Positions 16,188 to 22,933 of a stretch of DNA of 30,322 nt are shown one piece after another. The notes below the pieces were generated by a model. The model was given only the letters and a program-made list of their open reading frames with translations, was not told the origin of the DNA and did no database searches. The position numbers were made by a program, and so were the translations under genes. This DNA is from JAVVFH01 sp032250585. GTDB lineage: Bacteria > Pseudomonadota > Gammaproteobacteria > Xanthomonadales > SZUA-36. The DNA is taken from assembly GCA_032250585.1 (NCBI GenBank), contig JAVVFH010000014.1, positions 1 through 30,322 on the forward strand, read 5' to 3'. How positions within the stretch are numbered: the first letter of the stretch is position 1; each line of letters begins with the position of its first letter.

Positions 16188-16787
16188 TCAGCGGTGTGCG
16201 CGCCTTTTCTGGAACGCTTCGTGGGCCAACTTGACGAACATGTAGAAGCCGACGAAGGGCAGCGCGACGATGTAAGCCAGTGCAATGAACGGAGCAGCGA
16301 AGAACAGGGCGATGTTCTTGGCGACCCGCCCGGTTTTCCACAGCATCCCGCGCGGTGCTTCCGGAACTTCTGTGGCCGCAACCACCGGTTCATTGGCGGC
16401 TTCCGCCGTTTCCGCGATTTCCTGCAGCGCCTGGCGCGTCACGCTCTCGATGGTCTCGGGCGTGAGCGGTTTGCGGACGAATCCGTTGACGCCCAGCGCA
16501 GAGGCTTTGGTCTCATTCTCCAGCGTGCCGTAACCGGTTATCACGACCACGGGTGTCTCAGGATAGCGAGCCTTGATGCGTTCGGCTACTTCGAGGCCGT
16601 CCATGCCCGGCATCCTGATGTCCGTGAATACGATGTCGTACTCGCGTTCGTCGATGTCTTTCAGGCCTTCCTCTCCCGTCAGGGCCGTATCTACCCGATA
16701 ACCCTTATCGGTGAGAACCCGATCGAAGCTGCGTCCGACCACTGCGTCATCATCAATGACTAATACGTTTTTGGCGTTGGTGTTCAT
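16188..16787 (-). CDS. Receiver-domain protein with C-terminal membrane anchor
   Basis: A 199 aa protein made of a phosphoacceptor domain (about 6-125; acidic pocket DDD at 12-14, Asp56 in VFTDIRMPGMDG, Lys in FVRKPL), a linker rich in Ala, Glu and Val, and a C-terminal hydrophobic segment (about 158-190, ALFFAAPFIALAYIVALPF) with a basic tail ending KRRAHR. There is no DNA-binding or enzymatic output domain. A receiver tied to the membrane is unusual. It may act on the neighbouring membrane cytochromes or on the kinase (inference). The ATG at 16787 follows AGGAG at good spacing, and an earlier ATG at 16811 overlaps the preceding gene without a good site. It lies 20 bp after the other receiver. 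Confidence 0.8.
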   Translation of the reverse strand: MNTNAKNVLVIDDDAVVGRSFDRVLTDKGYRVDTALTGEEGLKDIDEREYDIVFTDIRMPGMDGLEVAERIKARYPETPVVVITGYGTLENETKASALGVNGFVRKPLTPETIESVTRQALQEIAETAEAANEPVVAATEVPEAPRGMLWKTGRVAKNIALFFAAPFIALAYIVALPFVGFYMFVKLAHEAFQKRRAHR

Positions 16788-16807
16788 ATCTGTCTCCTGA
16801 ACTGTTT

Positions 16808-17263
16808 TCAATGGATAACTGCTTGCTTGGGGTCTTGATTCGATGCGGATTGTTTCGCTGCCCGGTCTTCAGGGTCGCTGCGAATCGTCCAGCGTTTGTG
16901 CATCACTGCATCGTTGGCAGCGCGGATCACGTCGTCCGGTCCGACCGGCTTGGCGAGGTAGTTCTGGGCTCCCAGGCGCACGGCTTCCTTGGCGGAGTCG
17001 AGCGTCGGGTAGCCGGTGATGATAACGACTTCGCTTTCCGGCCAGCGCGCCTTGATGGTCTTGAGTACTTCCATCCCATCCAGGCCCGGCATCCGCAGAT
17101 CCAGCAGAACGACGTCGAAGGGGTGCTGCTCCATGACACGAAGTGCTTCGGTACCGTCTCCGGCGGCTTCCGCACGGCAGCCCGTGCCGGCCAGGCTCCG
17201 CAGATGGCTGCGTCGCACCACTTCTTCATCGTCTACGATGAGGATGCTGGCTCTGTTGTTCAT
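16808..17263 (-). CDS. Single-domain response regulator
   Basis: A 151 aa protein that is almost only a receiver domain: acidic pocket DDEE at 11-14, phosphorylated Asp55 in VVLLDLRMPGLDG, Thr in VIITGYP and Lys in YLAKPVGPDD. A short polar tail of about 30 residues follows, without a helix-turn-helix. It could be a phosphate sink or relay for the heme-sensor kinase at 11030-12646, since no kinase is encoded in its own operon. It is the first gene of the operon running to 14104. The ATG follows GAGGTGA, and the start lies about 25 bases from the predicted sigma54 transcription start. Confidence 0.88.
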   Translation of the reverse strand: MNNRASILIVDDEEVVRRSHLRSLAGTGCRAEAAGDGTEALRVMEQHPFDVVLLDLRMPGLDGMEVLKTIKARWPESEVVIITGYPTLDSAKEAVRLGAQNYLAKPVGPDDVIRAANDAVMHKRWTIRSDPEDRAAKQSASNQDPKQAVIH

Positions 17264-17298
17264 GTGGTCACCTCGCTTTGTTTTCTCACCCTATGTAA

Positions 17299-17314
17299 TG
17301 CACTTCTCGTGCCA
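17299..17314 (-). promoter_or_regulatory. Sigma54 (-24/-12) promoter of the receiver/nine-heme/cytochrome b operon
   Basis: Read on the minus strand the site is TGGCACG-AGAA-GTGCA. Against the consensus TGGCACG-N4-TTGCA there is one mismatch, and the essential GG and GC pairs stand at the exact spacing. The start would fall about 12 bases further on, near 17288, giving a leader of about 25 bases with a GAGGTGA ribosome-binding site before the ATG at 17263. The sigma54 activator encoded at 12643-14046 is the natural regulator. Confidence 0.7.
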
Positions 17315-17501
17315 GCTGCTCAACAGCGGCTAACTGATTTATTAAGAGCTTTGAAAACAACAGGATAGAATTTAGCTCGAGTGGCCGAACGAGGCAGCCT
17401 CAGGGGGTTGTAGTCGGTTGAAGTATAGAAAGCGTATGCGTCTGTTCATCCTCTCGAAGAGGAGTGCTTTAAAAATCAGTCAGTTAAGTGGATTTATGAG
17501 A

Positions 17502-17520
17502 TGTATACGTTTTGTATACA
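17502..17520. promoter_or_regulatory. Palindrome upstream of the sigma54 promoter, candidate enhancer site
   Basis: TGTATAC (17502-17508), GTTTT, GTATACA (17514-17520): a perfect 7-5-7 inverted repeat. It is centred about 220 bases upstream of the predicted sigma54 start site, within the range used by NtrC-type activators. No other copy was noticed in the window. Confidence 0.45.
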
Positions 17521-17707
17521 CGGGCGTGGATGGCGTCCAGGGCGGCTGCCAGGGGAAAAGCCGCAGGATTCATCGCAGGGTCTTTTGGATATCCACAACG
17601 ATCGGCGATCGTAGGGGATATCATTTGTTTGATCGTGGTATCGCAAGGGGGCAGTGGCTGAGTTCCGTGGCCGGCGGATGAGGAAAAACTGACAGACTGC
17701 ACAAAAA

Positions 17708-17738
17708 ACCCCGGAGCGCCGCCAAGGCGTTCCGGGGT
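17708..17738. terminator. Rho-independent terminator after the triheme cytochrome
   Basis: A 13-bp stem (17708-17720 with 17726-17738, one G-U pair when read as RNA) around the loop GCCAA. On the minus strand it is followed by TTTTTTG, making it the terminator of the triheme cytochrome gene 52 bp upstream. The plus strand also has a short T-run (CTTTTG), so it may act in both directions. Confidence 0.85.
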
Positions 17739-17790
17739 GTCTTTTGTATTGCTGCCAGGGGTTGCCGCGCGTCAGACGCGGCGCCCGGGG

Positions 17791-18117
17791 TCATTCCATG
17801 GTGGGCGTGGATTCGTGGCAGTTCTCGCAGTTGACTTTGGCACCGATCGCGTCGTCGGGATGCGGGATCTCGGTGATGGCTTCGTGGCAATCGATGCAGG
17901 ACCACATTTCGTGTGGCTCGACAATAAAACCGCCATCGTCGGTGTGAATACGGGGCTTGTCGCTATCTTCGGGCGCGCTCCGCTCCATGTCGGCGTGGCA
18001 ATCCATGCAGACCGCGTTGTCACTCAGGTCCTCGGCGGAAAGTGATGCCGTGAAGCTGATGCCCGCCGCCAGTAAAAAGGCGGTTGCCAAGGTGGTAATG
18101 GGTACGAAGATTTTCAT
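17791..18117 (-). CDS. Small periplasmic triheme c-type cytochrome (c7-like)
   Basis: A 108 aa protein with a signal peptide cut near SLSA-ED (about residue 28). Three heme motifs follow: CMDCH, CIDCH and CENCH. Three further histidines (in PRIH, VEPHE and IPHPD) could serve as distal ligands, which would give three bis-His hemes as in the c7 cytochromes such as PpcA that shuttle electrons across the periplasm. Unlike lysine-rich PpcA the mature protein is strongly acidic, so its partners probably differ. It is divergent from the CbcL-like gene (286 bp between the starts), a likely electron donor or acceptor. GAGGG precedes the ATG at 18117. Confidence 0.82.
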   Translation of the reverse strand: MKIFVPITTLATAFLLAAGISFTASLSAEDLSDNAVCMDCHADMERSAPEDSDKPRIHTDDGGFIVEPHEMWSCIDCHEAITEIPHPDDAIGAKVNCENCHESTPTME

Positions 18118-18252
18118 GTAATGCCCTCTTTCAGAAGAACTTCCGAAGATACGTTATCAAATAATCCACGCCAGGACGAGTGGCTGCCATGACTCAGGTC
18201 AGCTTCCTCCGGGCCGACGTTTGCGAAATTGGTTGTCATTCTTGCATCAATT

Positions 18253-18294
18253 CTGACATGGATCATGTCGGGCGCAGTTTCCACTCTTTATATT
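18253..18294 (+). promoter_or_regulatory. FNR-type activated promoter of the CbcL-like gene
   Basis: CTGAC-ATGG-ATCAT at 18253-18266 is a CRP/FNR-type box whose core, TGAC-N4-ATCA, is the reverse complement of the TGAT-N4-GTCA core seen before mtrA. A TATATT hexamer (5 of 6 to TATAAT) at 18289-18294 predicts a start near 18301, placing the box centre at -41.5, the class II position. The leader would be about 100 bases. The box also overlaps a 6-3-6 inverted repeat, GACATG-GAT-CATGTC (18255-18269). Confidence 0.55.
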
Positions 18295-18403
18295 CAGGTT
18301 TGACAAACAGGCCTTTCCATTCAGAATATCGAAAGTTGATTCCGCTCCGTATTCCACCAGACTCCCGCATGATTGCCGGGCATAAGAACAAAGGACTTTT
18401 GAC

Positions 18404-20389
18404 ATGACGCTGGCAATCCAGTTTTCGATCTCGCCGCATTTCACCCGTTCCCTTTTCAGACTGGCTGCACCGTTGCGAGCGACGCTTGTCGTGATGATGC
18501 TGGCCACCGCGCAGCTCGCTTGGTGCGAATCCGCGTCGGCCCAGCCATCCGACCCCAAGCTGGCCACCGACCGATGCCTGCGCTGTCACGGTCGGGAGAA
18601 TTTCACCCGCGAGGGTCCGGGCGGTGAAGAGCGGAATTTGTCTGTGAGGACAGATGAATTCCACCAGAGCGTGCACGGCATTCAGGATTGCGTGAATTGC
18701 CACAGGGACATCATCAAAGTCCCGCACCGCAAGGGCATCGACCGCAAAGTCGGTTGCGTGCAGTGCCACACGGAACTCTGGTACGAGGCGCAGGCCACCG
18801 GCACGACCGAAGAGAACGCCCGTCTCGGTGAGGTCGTCGATCAAATCGAGAGCTATATGAACTCGATCCATGCCCGGCCCAGCATCGAGGATCAGTCGCG
18901 GACCAACGCGACCTGTTACGACTGTCACGAGGCGCATTACATCGAGCCCATCACCGGCGAGCTCGACAGCCAGAATCGGCTTGAAATTCCAAACATCTGT
19001 GGTCGCTGTCACGTTGAAGAGCGAGAGGCTTATTTCACGTCCGTGCACGGCCAGGAGGTGCTGGCCGGCAACACCAGCGTCGCCGTCTGCAGTGACTGCC
19101 ACAGCGCGCATGACATCGGCAGGCCGCAGGCAGCCGAAGGGCGGTTGGCGATCACCGAGCAGTGCGGTAACTGCCACGAGGACAGCCTGGAAAGCTACAT
19201 GGGCACCTATCACGGCAAGGTGACCCGCCTGGGTTATGCCGAGACGGCCAAATGCTATGACTGCCACGGCGGCCACGAAGCCCAGCGTGTCGAAAACCCG
19301 GCCTCGACGGTGCACGCCGACAACCGGCTGGAGACCTGTCGTAACTGTCACGAGAACGCGACAGAGGGCTATGTCACCTATCAGCCGCACGGCACGGCGC
19401 ACGATTTCGAGGAATATCCACAAATGTGGCTTGCCGAGAAGTTCATGATCGGCTTGCTATTGGGCACCTTCTCGTTTTTCTGGCTGCATTCCGCGCTGTG
19501 GTTTTACCGCGAATACCGGGACCGCAAGGAAGGCAAGAACCGGCCGCACGTGCTCACAGAAGCCTTACCCGAAGGCAAGACACACGTGCGGCGCTTTGGC
19601 AAGTGGTGGCGACTGGCCCACCTGATCGGAGCGCTTTCCATCATGACGCTGACATTAACCGGCATCACGGTGCTGTTTGCCGGCAGCTCCTGGGCGCCCG
19701 GATTGATGAGGCTGTTGGGCGGGCCGGAAACGGCTGGCTTGATACACCGTACCGCGGCTATCGGCTTCATAAGCGTGTTCTTCGTGCATCTGTTCTATTT
19801 CGCGGTCCGGATAGGCCGCAATTGGCGTGATTTCGAATGGTTCGGCCCGAACTCGTTGATCCCGAACTGGAATGATCTCAATGACGCCATCGCCATGTTC
19901 CGCTGGTTCTTCGGACTCGGCCCGCGCCCGGTTTTCGACCGCTTCACCTACTGGGAGAAGTTTGACTACTGGGCACCGTTCTGGGGCATGACAATCATCG
20001 GCGTCAGTGGCCTGATGATGTGGTTCCCGGGCTTCACGGCGCAGTTCCTGCCCGGCTGGGTCTTCAACGTGGCGGCGATCGTGCATGGTGAGGAAGCCTT
20101 CCTTGCAGCGGTATTCCTGTTCACCGTGCACTTCTTCAATAACCATTTCCGCCCGGACAAGTTCCCGCAGGACATCACGATGTTTACCGGTCGCGTGCCA
20201 CTGGAAATCTGGAAGCACGAGCACCGCAGGGAATATGACCGCCTGGTGGCCGAAGGCAAACTGGACACGGTTCTCGTCGACGCCCCGTCGGTGCCGATGA
20301 GGCGCGGCTCCAAGGTGCTCGGCGCGACGCTGATCACCATCGGGCTGACGCTGCTGACACTCGTGCTGCTCGGATTCCTCGGAATATGA
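18404..20389 (+). CDS. CbcL-like fusion of nine-heme cytochrome c and membrane cytochrome b
   Basis: A 661 aa inner-membrane protein. After an N-terminal signal segment (about 20-46) come nine CXXCH motifs (starting near 58, 96, 118, 171, 199, 229, 254, 284 and 312). A cytochrome b part of HydC/FdnI type follows, with helices near 346-368, 403-425, 446-470, 524-545, 553-577 and 630-658. Candidate b-heme ligands are His406, His448, His462, His561 and His576. This is the architecture described for Geobacter CbcL, which moves electrons from menaquinol to the periplasm during respiration of low-potential extracellular acceptors; direction and quinone here are inferred. The ATG at 18404 follows AAAGGA. 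I give no symbol because the match rests on architecture only. Confidence 0.85.
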   Translation: MTLAIQFSISPHFTRSLFRLAAPLRATLVVMMLATAQLAWCESASAQPSDPKLATDRCLRCHGRENFTREGPGGEERNLSVRTDEFHQSVHGIQDCVNCHRDIIKVPHRKGIDRKVGCVQCHTELWYEAQATGTTEENARLGEVVDQIESYMNSIHARPSIEDQSRTNATCYDCHEAHYIEPITGELDSQNRLEIPNICGRCHVEEREAYFTSVHGQEVLAGNTSVAVCSDCHSAHDIGRPQAAEGRLAITEQCGNCHEDSLESYMGTYHGKVTRLGYAETAKCYDCHGGHEAQRVENPASTVHADNRLETCRNCHENATEGYVTYQPHGTAHDFEEYPQMWLAEKFMIGLLLGTFSFFWLHSALWFYREYRDRKEGKNRPHVLTEALPEGKTHVRRFGKWWRLAHLIGALSIMTLTLTGITVLFAGSSWAPGLMRLLGGPETAGLIHRTAAIGFISVFFVHLFYFAVRIGRNWRDFEWFGPNSLIPNWNDLNDAIAMFRWFFGLGPRPVFDRFTYWEKFDYWAPFWGMTIIGVSGLMMWFPGFTAQFLPGWVFNVAAIVHGEEAFLAAVFLFTVHFFNNHFRPDKFPQDITMFTGRVPLEIWKHEHRREYDRLVAEGKLDTVLVDAPSVPMRRGSKVLGATLITIGLTLLTLVLLGFLGI

Positions 20390-20410
20390 GGACTGGAACG
20401 CAGGCAGATG

Positions 20411-20481
20411 TATAATCGGGGGGCGGGACTCGAAGCGTCTATGGACATAATGAGCCCGATGTGGTTCCCGCGGCCGGGCTC
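20411..20481 (+). promoter_or_regulatory. Possible promoter and leader hairpin before the tetraheme lipoprotein
   Basis: A perfect TATAAT stands at 20411-20416 in the 107-base gap after the CbcL-like gene, without a recognisable -35 element. Between it and the ATG at 20497 is a 7-bp inverted repeat (GAGCCCG 20452-20458, CGGGCTC 20475-20481) ending shortly before the ribosome-binding region. Either the tetraheme gene has a promoter of its own or it is read through from upstream. Confidence 0.35.
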
Positions 20482-20496
20482 GGGGTGGGTAGAGAT

Positions 20497-21615
20497 ATGA
20501 AAAGATATGCACTCGGTTTCGTCTCGCTGATACTTCTGGCCGCCTGCGCGGAGGAGAAGGAGCCCGCCCCGCCAACGGCCGACATTGCAGCCGGCCGGGC
20601 TATTGCCGAGGCGAACTGCTCGGGCTGCCATGGCCTGGACGGTCAGGGCGCCACCTCGGAGATTCCGAACCTTGCGGCACAGCCCGCCGAATACCTGGAA
20701 AGCGCGATGCGCGCCTACAAAGACGGCACCCGTCATCACGCGGCCCTGCAGGACATGGTTTCTGAAATGACCGGGCAAAACATCCGCGACATCGCCGCCT
20801 ACTACGCCAGCCAACCACCGGTCTCGGCGCGTGCACAGGAACCGGCGTCCCCGGTCGCTGAGTCTTCGTACGCGGAAGGCGAAGACATCGGGATGATCTG
20901 CGCGGAATGTCACGGCAGCGGCGGCTACAGCACCACTCCGGGTGTCCCCAGCCTGGCCGGGCAGCAGCCCGCTTACCTGATCGCCTCGACACAGGAATAT
21001 GTCCGTGGCAACCGCGGTCATCAGGAAAAAGAGGAGATGCTGCAGGGGCTCGATCGGGTCGATATCGAAAAAATGGCCATGTACTTTGCTTCGCAAACCC
21101 CGCACGTGCGTGAAGCGCCGCCTTTCGGGGATCCGCAGCGCGGCGAACCTCTGAGCGCTTCGTGCGGAGAATGTCACGGTGCGCGGGGTATCAGTCATGA
21201 TCCGCTGGTGCCCACGCTCGCGGGCCAGGAACCTTTCTACCTGGTCAATGCGATCAATGCCTACCTGAGCGGCGAGCGCGAGCACGAGGACATGAACCTC
21301 GATGCGACAGAGGAAGAGATCAAGGACATCGCGGCTTTTTACGCTGTTCAGCACGCTGAAGCGGCTGCCGACCCGGCGGCCCCGGTCCGCGAATTGGCTG
21401 CCAAGTGTGACCGCTGCCACGGTTCCTCGGTCGGCGAATCGACGATGATCGTCCCCACGCTGAACGGCCAGAGCAGGGAATACCTGGTTCGTGTCATGAA
21501 AGCGTATCGGGATGACGATCGCGGCAGTTCGATGATGCACAAGATGAGCGCGAACTACAGCGACGAAATGATCGAGGCGATCGCGACCTACTACGCCAGC
21601 CGTCCCGCTGAATGA
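20497..21615 (+). CDS. Tetraheme cytochrome c lipoprotein, four cytochrome c4/c553-type domains
   Basis: A 372 aa lipoprotein with lipobox LAAC and the lipidated cysteine at residue 17. Four class I cytochrome c repeats follow, each with one heme motif (CSGCH, CAECH, CGECH, CDRCH) and the same continuation: PxLAGQ..YL..A..AY..G.R.H..M and an IA.YYA-type end. The conserved Met in each repeat may be the sixth heme ligand, which would give higher potentials than the bis-His multiheme proteins. It resembles the soluble tetraheme protein at 22934-24169 and is probably a duplicate that gained a lipid anchor. The ATG at 20497 is supported by the signal sequence; the frame open from 20461 is a shadow extension. 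Confidence 0.87.
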   Translation: MKRYALGFVSLILLAACAEEKEPAPPTADIAAGRAIAEANCSGCHGLDGQGATSEIPNLAAQPAEYLESAMRAYKDGTRHHAALQDMVSEMTGQNIRDIAAYYASQPPVSARAQEPASPVAESSYAEGEDIGMICAECHGSGGYSTTPGVPSLAGQQPAYLIASTQEYVRGNRGHQEKEEMLQGLDRVDIEKMAMYFASQTPHVREAPPFGDPQRGEPLSASCGECHGARGISHDPLVPTLAGQEPFYLVNAINAYLSGEREHEDMNLDATEEEIKDIAAFYAVQHAEAAADPAAPVRELAAKCDRCHGSSVGESTMIVPTLNGQSREYLVRVMKAYRDDDRGSSMMHKMSANYSDEMIEAIATYYASRPAE

Positions 21616-21628
21616 AACGGTGAGGGGC

Positions 21629-21652
21629 TCAGGCCCGCATGAGCGGGCCTGA
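21629..21652. terminator. Hairpin between converging cytochrome genes
   Basis: TCAGGCCCGC (21629-21638), loop ATGA, GCGGGCCTGA (21643-21652): a perfect 10-bp stem 13 bases after the stop of the tetraheme lipoprotein and 65 bases after the end of the opposing gene. A second small stem (GCGAG/CTCGC, 21655-21671) follows. Long T-runs are absent on both strands, so termination may be weak. Confidence 0.6.
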
Positions 21653-21717
21653 CCGCGAGTTCAATTCTCGCTCGTTGCTGCCGCCGGGGCCAAGACCTGA
21701 TAGCAGGCGTTAACGGG

Positions 21718-22500
21718 TTAATCAACCCGGTCGCTGTCGACTTCATGGCGGCTCCGCACGTGCTCCGGTAACTTGTAGATCCACATCTGGTACATCGAGA
21801 TGATCCACATCACCGCAAAGGAGAGCGCGTTGACCGCGCCTGCGAGCATCACGATCCAGGCGAACGGTGTGAACACCTTGGTGATGTACCAGCCGATGAC
21901 GTCTACCATCACACCTGCAAATGGAAAGGCCACGATCGTCGCTTTCAGCCACACGGGCCTGACGTAGGCGTGACTGAAAATAAAGCCGACGATGAAAAAG
22001 ATGAACGTCAGCCCGAACAGGTGGATGTGCGACACGCGCACCAGCGTAAAGAGGTCAGCACCCGTATCCTGCGCGACGACCTCCTGGATATTCTCGTAAC
22101 CGTCGAGATTCGACAGATGCGGGTTACTGCCGTCGTGACAGCTCAGGCAGTTGTCTTCGATGATGGTTTCGATTTCAGACTCGAAAGCCCGCTTGTCGGC
22201 GCCCTCGCGAATCCATTTCAGCATCACCGCCAGGTCGCGTTGCGGCAGCATGCCGGACATCGGGCCCCGCAAGGCCGATTCGAGCTGTGTGGTTTCCGTG
22301 CTGCCGCTGTAAGTGATCTTTATGTCGTCAACGGAAAGGCCGGAGCGCGTATCCGCTCCCGAATGCGCCGCAAACACGTACAAAGCAGCGAAAAGGTAGC
22401 CCAGGCCCAGCACCAGCAGGGCGCTTGTAAAAAGCACCCGCATGCTGATCGGGAGTTCCTGGAAATGGCGGTACAGACGATGGGTGGCGCGTTCGGTCAT
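21718..22500 (-). CDS. Membrane-bound monoheme cytochrome c protein
   Basis: A 260 aa protein that I cannot place in a named family. One N-terminal helix (about 22-44) leads into a periplasmic region with a single heme motif CLSCH (118-122; DNCLSCHDGSNPH). Three more helices follow (about 157-179, 186-206 and 213-240) and then a polar C-terminus. His158, His160 and His177 lie in or at the membrane segments and could bind a b heme, but this is only a possibility. It is the last gene of the minus-strand cytochrome set and is separated from the monoheme gene by the palindromic repeat at 22521-22602. AAGGAA precedes the ATG at 22500. A role as quinone- or membrane-side partner of the small cytochromes is inferred. 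Confidence 0.72.
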   Translation of the reverse strand: MTERATHRLYRHFQELPISMRVLFTSALLVLGLGYLFAALYVFAAHSGADTRSGLSVDDIKITYSGSTETTQLESALRGPMSGMLPQRDLAVMLKWIREGADKRAFESEIETIIEDNCLSCHDGSNPHLSNLDGYENIQEVVAQDTGADLFTLVRVSHIHLFGLTFIFFIVGFIFSHAYVRPVWLKATIVAFPFAGVMVDVIGWYITKVFTPFAWIVMLAGAVNALSFAVMWIISMYQMWIYKLPEHVRSRHEVDSDRVD

Positions 22501-22520
22501 GATGTCGTGTTCCTTTGAAA

Positions 22521-22602
22521 AAAACCAGGGTCAGAGAACCTTTTTCGCTTTATTCCCGAACGGACGCGAAGCCGGTTGAAAAAGGTTCTCTGACCCCGTT
22601 TT
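22521..22602. repeat. Palindromic repeat element, REP/MITE-like
   Basis: GGGTCAGAGAACCTTTTTC (22528-22546) is repeated as its exact reverse complement at 22578-22596, with 31 bases between. Outside, AAAAC (22521-22525) and GTTTT (22598-22602) extend the pairing, and a GCTT/AAGC pair lies inside. Sequences of the GGGTCAGAG...TTTTTC kind recur as small palindromic elements in many gammaproteobacterial genomes, often near IS200/Y1-type (RAYT) transposases; that link is from general knowledge. It carries no gene and sits between two cytochrome genes, where the RNA would fold into a long hairpin. Confidence 0.75.
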
Positions 22603-22607
22603 CTTAA

Positions 22608-22922
22608 TTAATCCAGCGTGGCGTAATAGGCTGCCAGATCTTTCATGTCCTGTTCGCTGAGCGCTTCGGTATACAACTGCATCATGCCGTCTTCGTCGCT
22701 CAGTTCTCCGCTCTTGTATTTCTTGAGCAGATCGACGTGCTTGGCTGGATCCAGGCCGGCAATAGCGGGAACATCGCTGTCGCCCTGGCCGTCTTCGCCA
22801 TGGCAGTCGGCGCAGTCGATCGCCAGTTCCGCGCCGCGTGCGGCGTCGCCGCCGGCCTGAGCGGCGCCGGTGGCCATCAAAAGGGCAAGTATGAGAGCTG
22901 TGGTCATGGTCTTGTTTTGCAT
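22608..22922 (-). CDS. Small periplasmic class I cytochrome c (c553/c4-like)
   Basis: A 104 aa protein with a signal peptide ending AQA-GG (residue 23-24) and one heme motif CADCH (37-41), followed by GEDGQGDSDVPAIAGLDP. A late Met pair (DGMMQLY) could supply the sixth ligand, and the final helix is DMKDLAAYYATL. It resembles one repeat of the tetraheme proteins on either side and is a likely soluble electron carrier for them. AAGGAG stands 7 bases before the ATG at 22922. The gene begins 11 bp after the stop of the tetraheme gene, so the two are co-transcribed. Confidence 0.88.
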   Translation of the reverse strand: MQNKTMTTALILALLMATGAAQAGGDAARGAELAIDCADCHGEDGQGDSDVPAIAGLDPAKHVDLLKKYKSGELSDEDGMMQLYTEALSEQDMKDLAAYYATLD

Positions 22923-22933
22923 CGGAATCTCCT

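Larger units (their letters stand above)
17264..17790. other. Gene-free interval with promoter, palindromes and terminator
   Basis: I see no convincing gene in these 527 bases; the open frames are short and lack ribosome-binding sites. It holds the sigma54 promoter (17299-17314), the GTATAC palindrome (17502-17520), a nest of palindromes between 17587 and 17622 (GATATCC and GGATATC arms around two CGATCG copies) and a terminator (17708-17738). The part between 17315 and 17500 is AT-richer than its surroundings, as expected of a regulatory region. Confidence 0.6.

Noticed and set aside
17484..17702. Possible 72-residue gene in the gene-free interval
   Set aside because: No ribosome-binding site, Ser/Pro-rich low-complexity translation, and it overlaps the palindromes.
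18300..18329. TTGACA with a GAATAT hexamer 18 bases on, as promoter of the CbcL-like gene
   Set aside because: The -10 part matches at only 3 of 6 positions; the FNR-type box plus TATATT at exact class II spacing explains the region better.
19966..21540. Long antisense open frame opposite the CbcL-like and tetraheme genes
   Set aside because: Mirror-frame composition and no recognisable domain.
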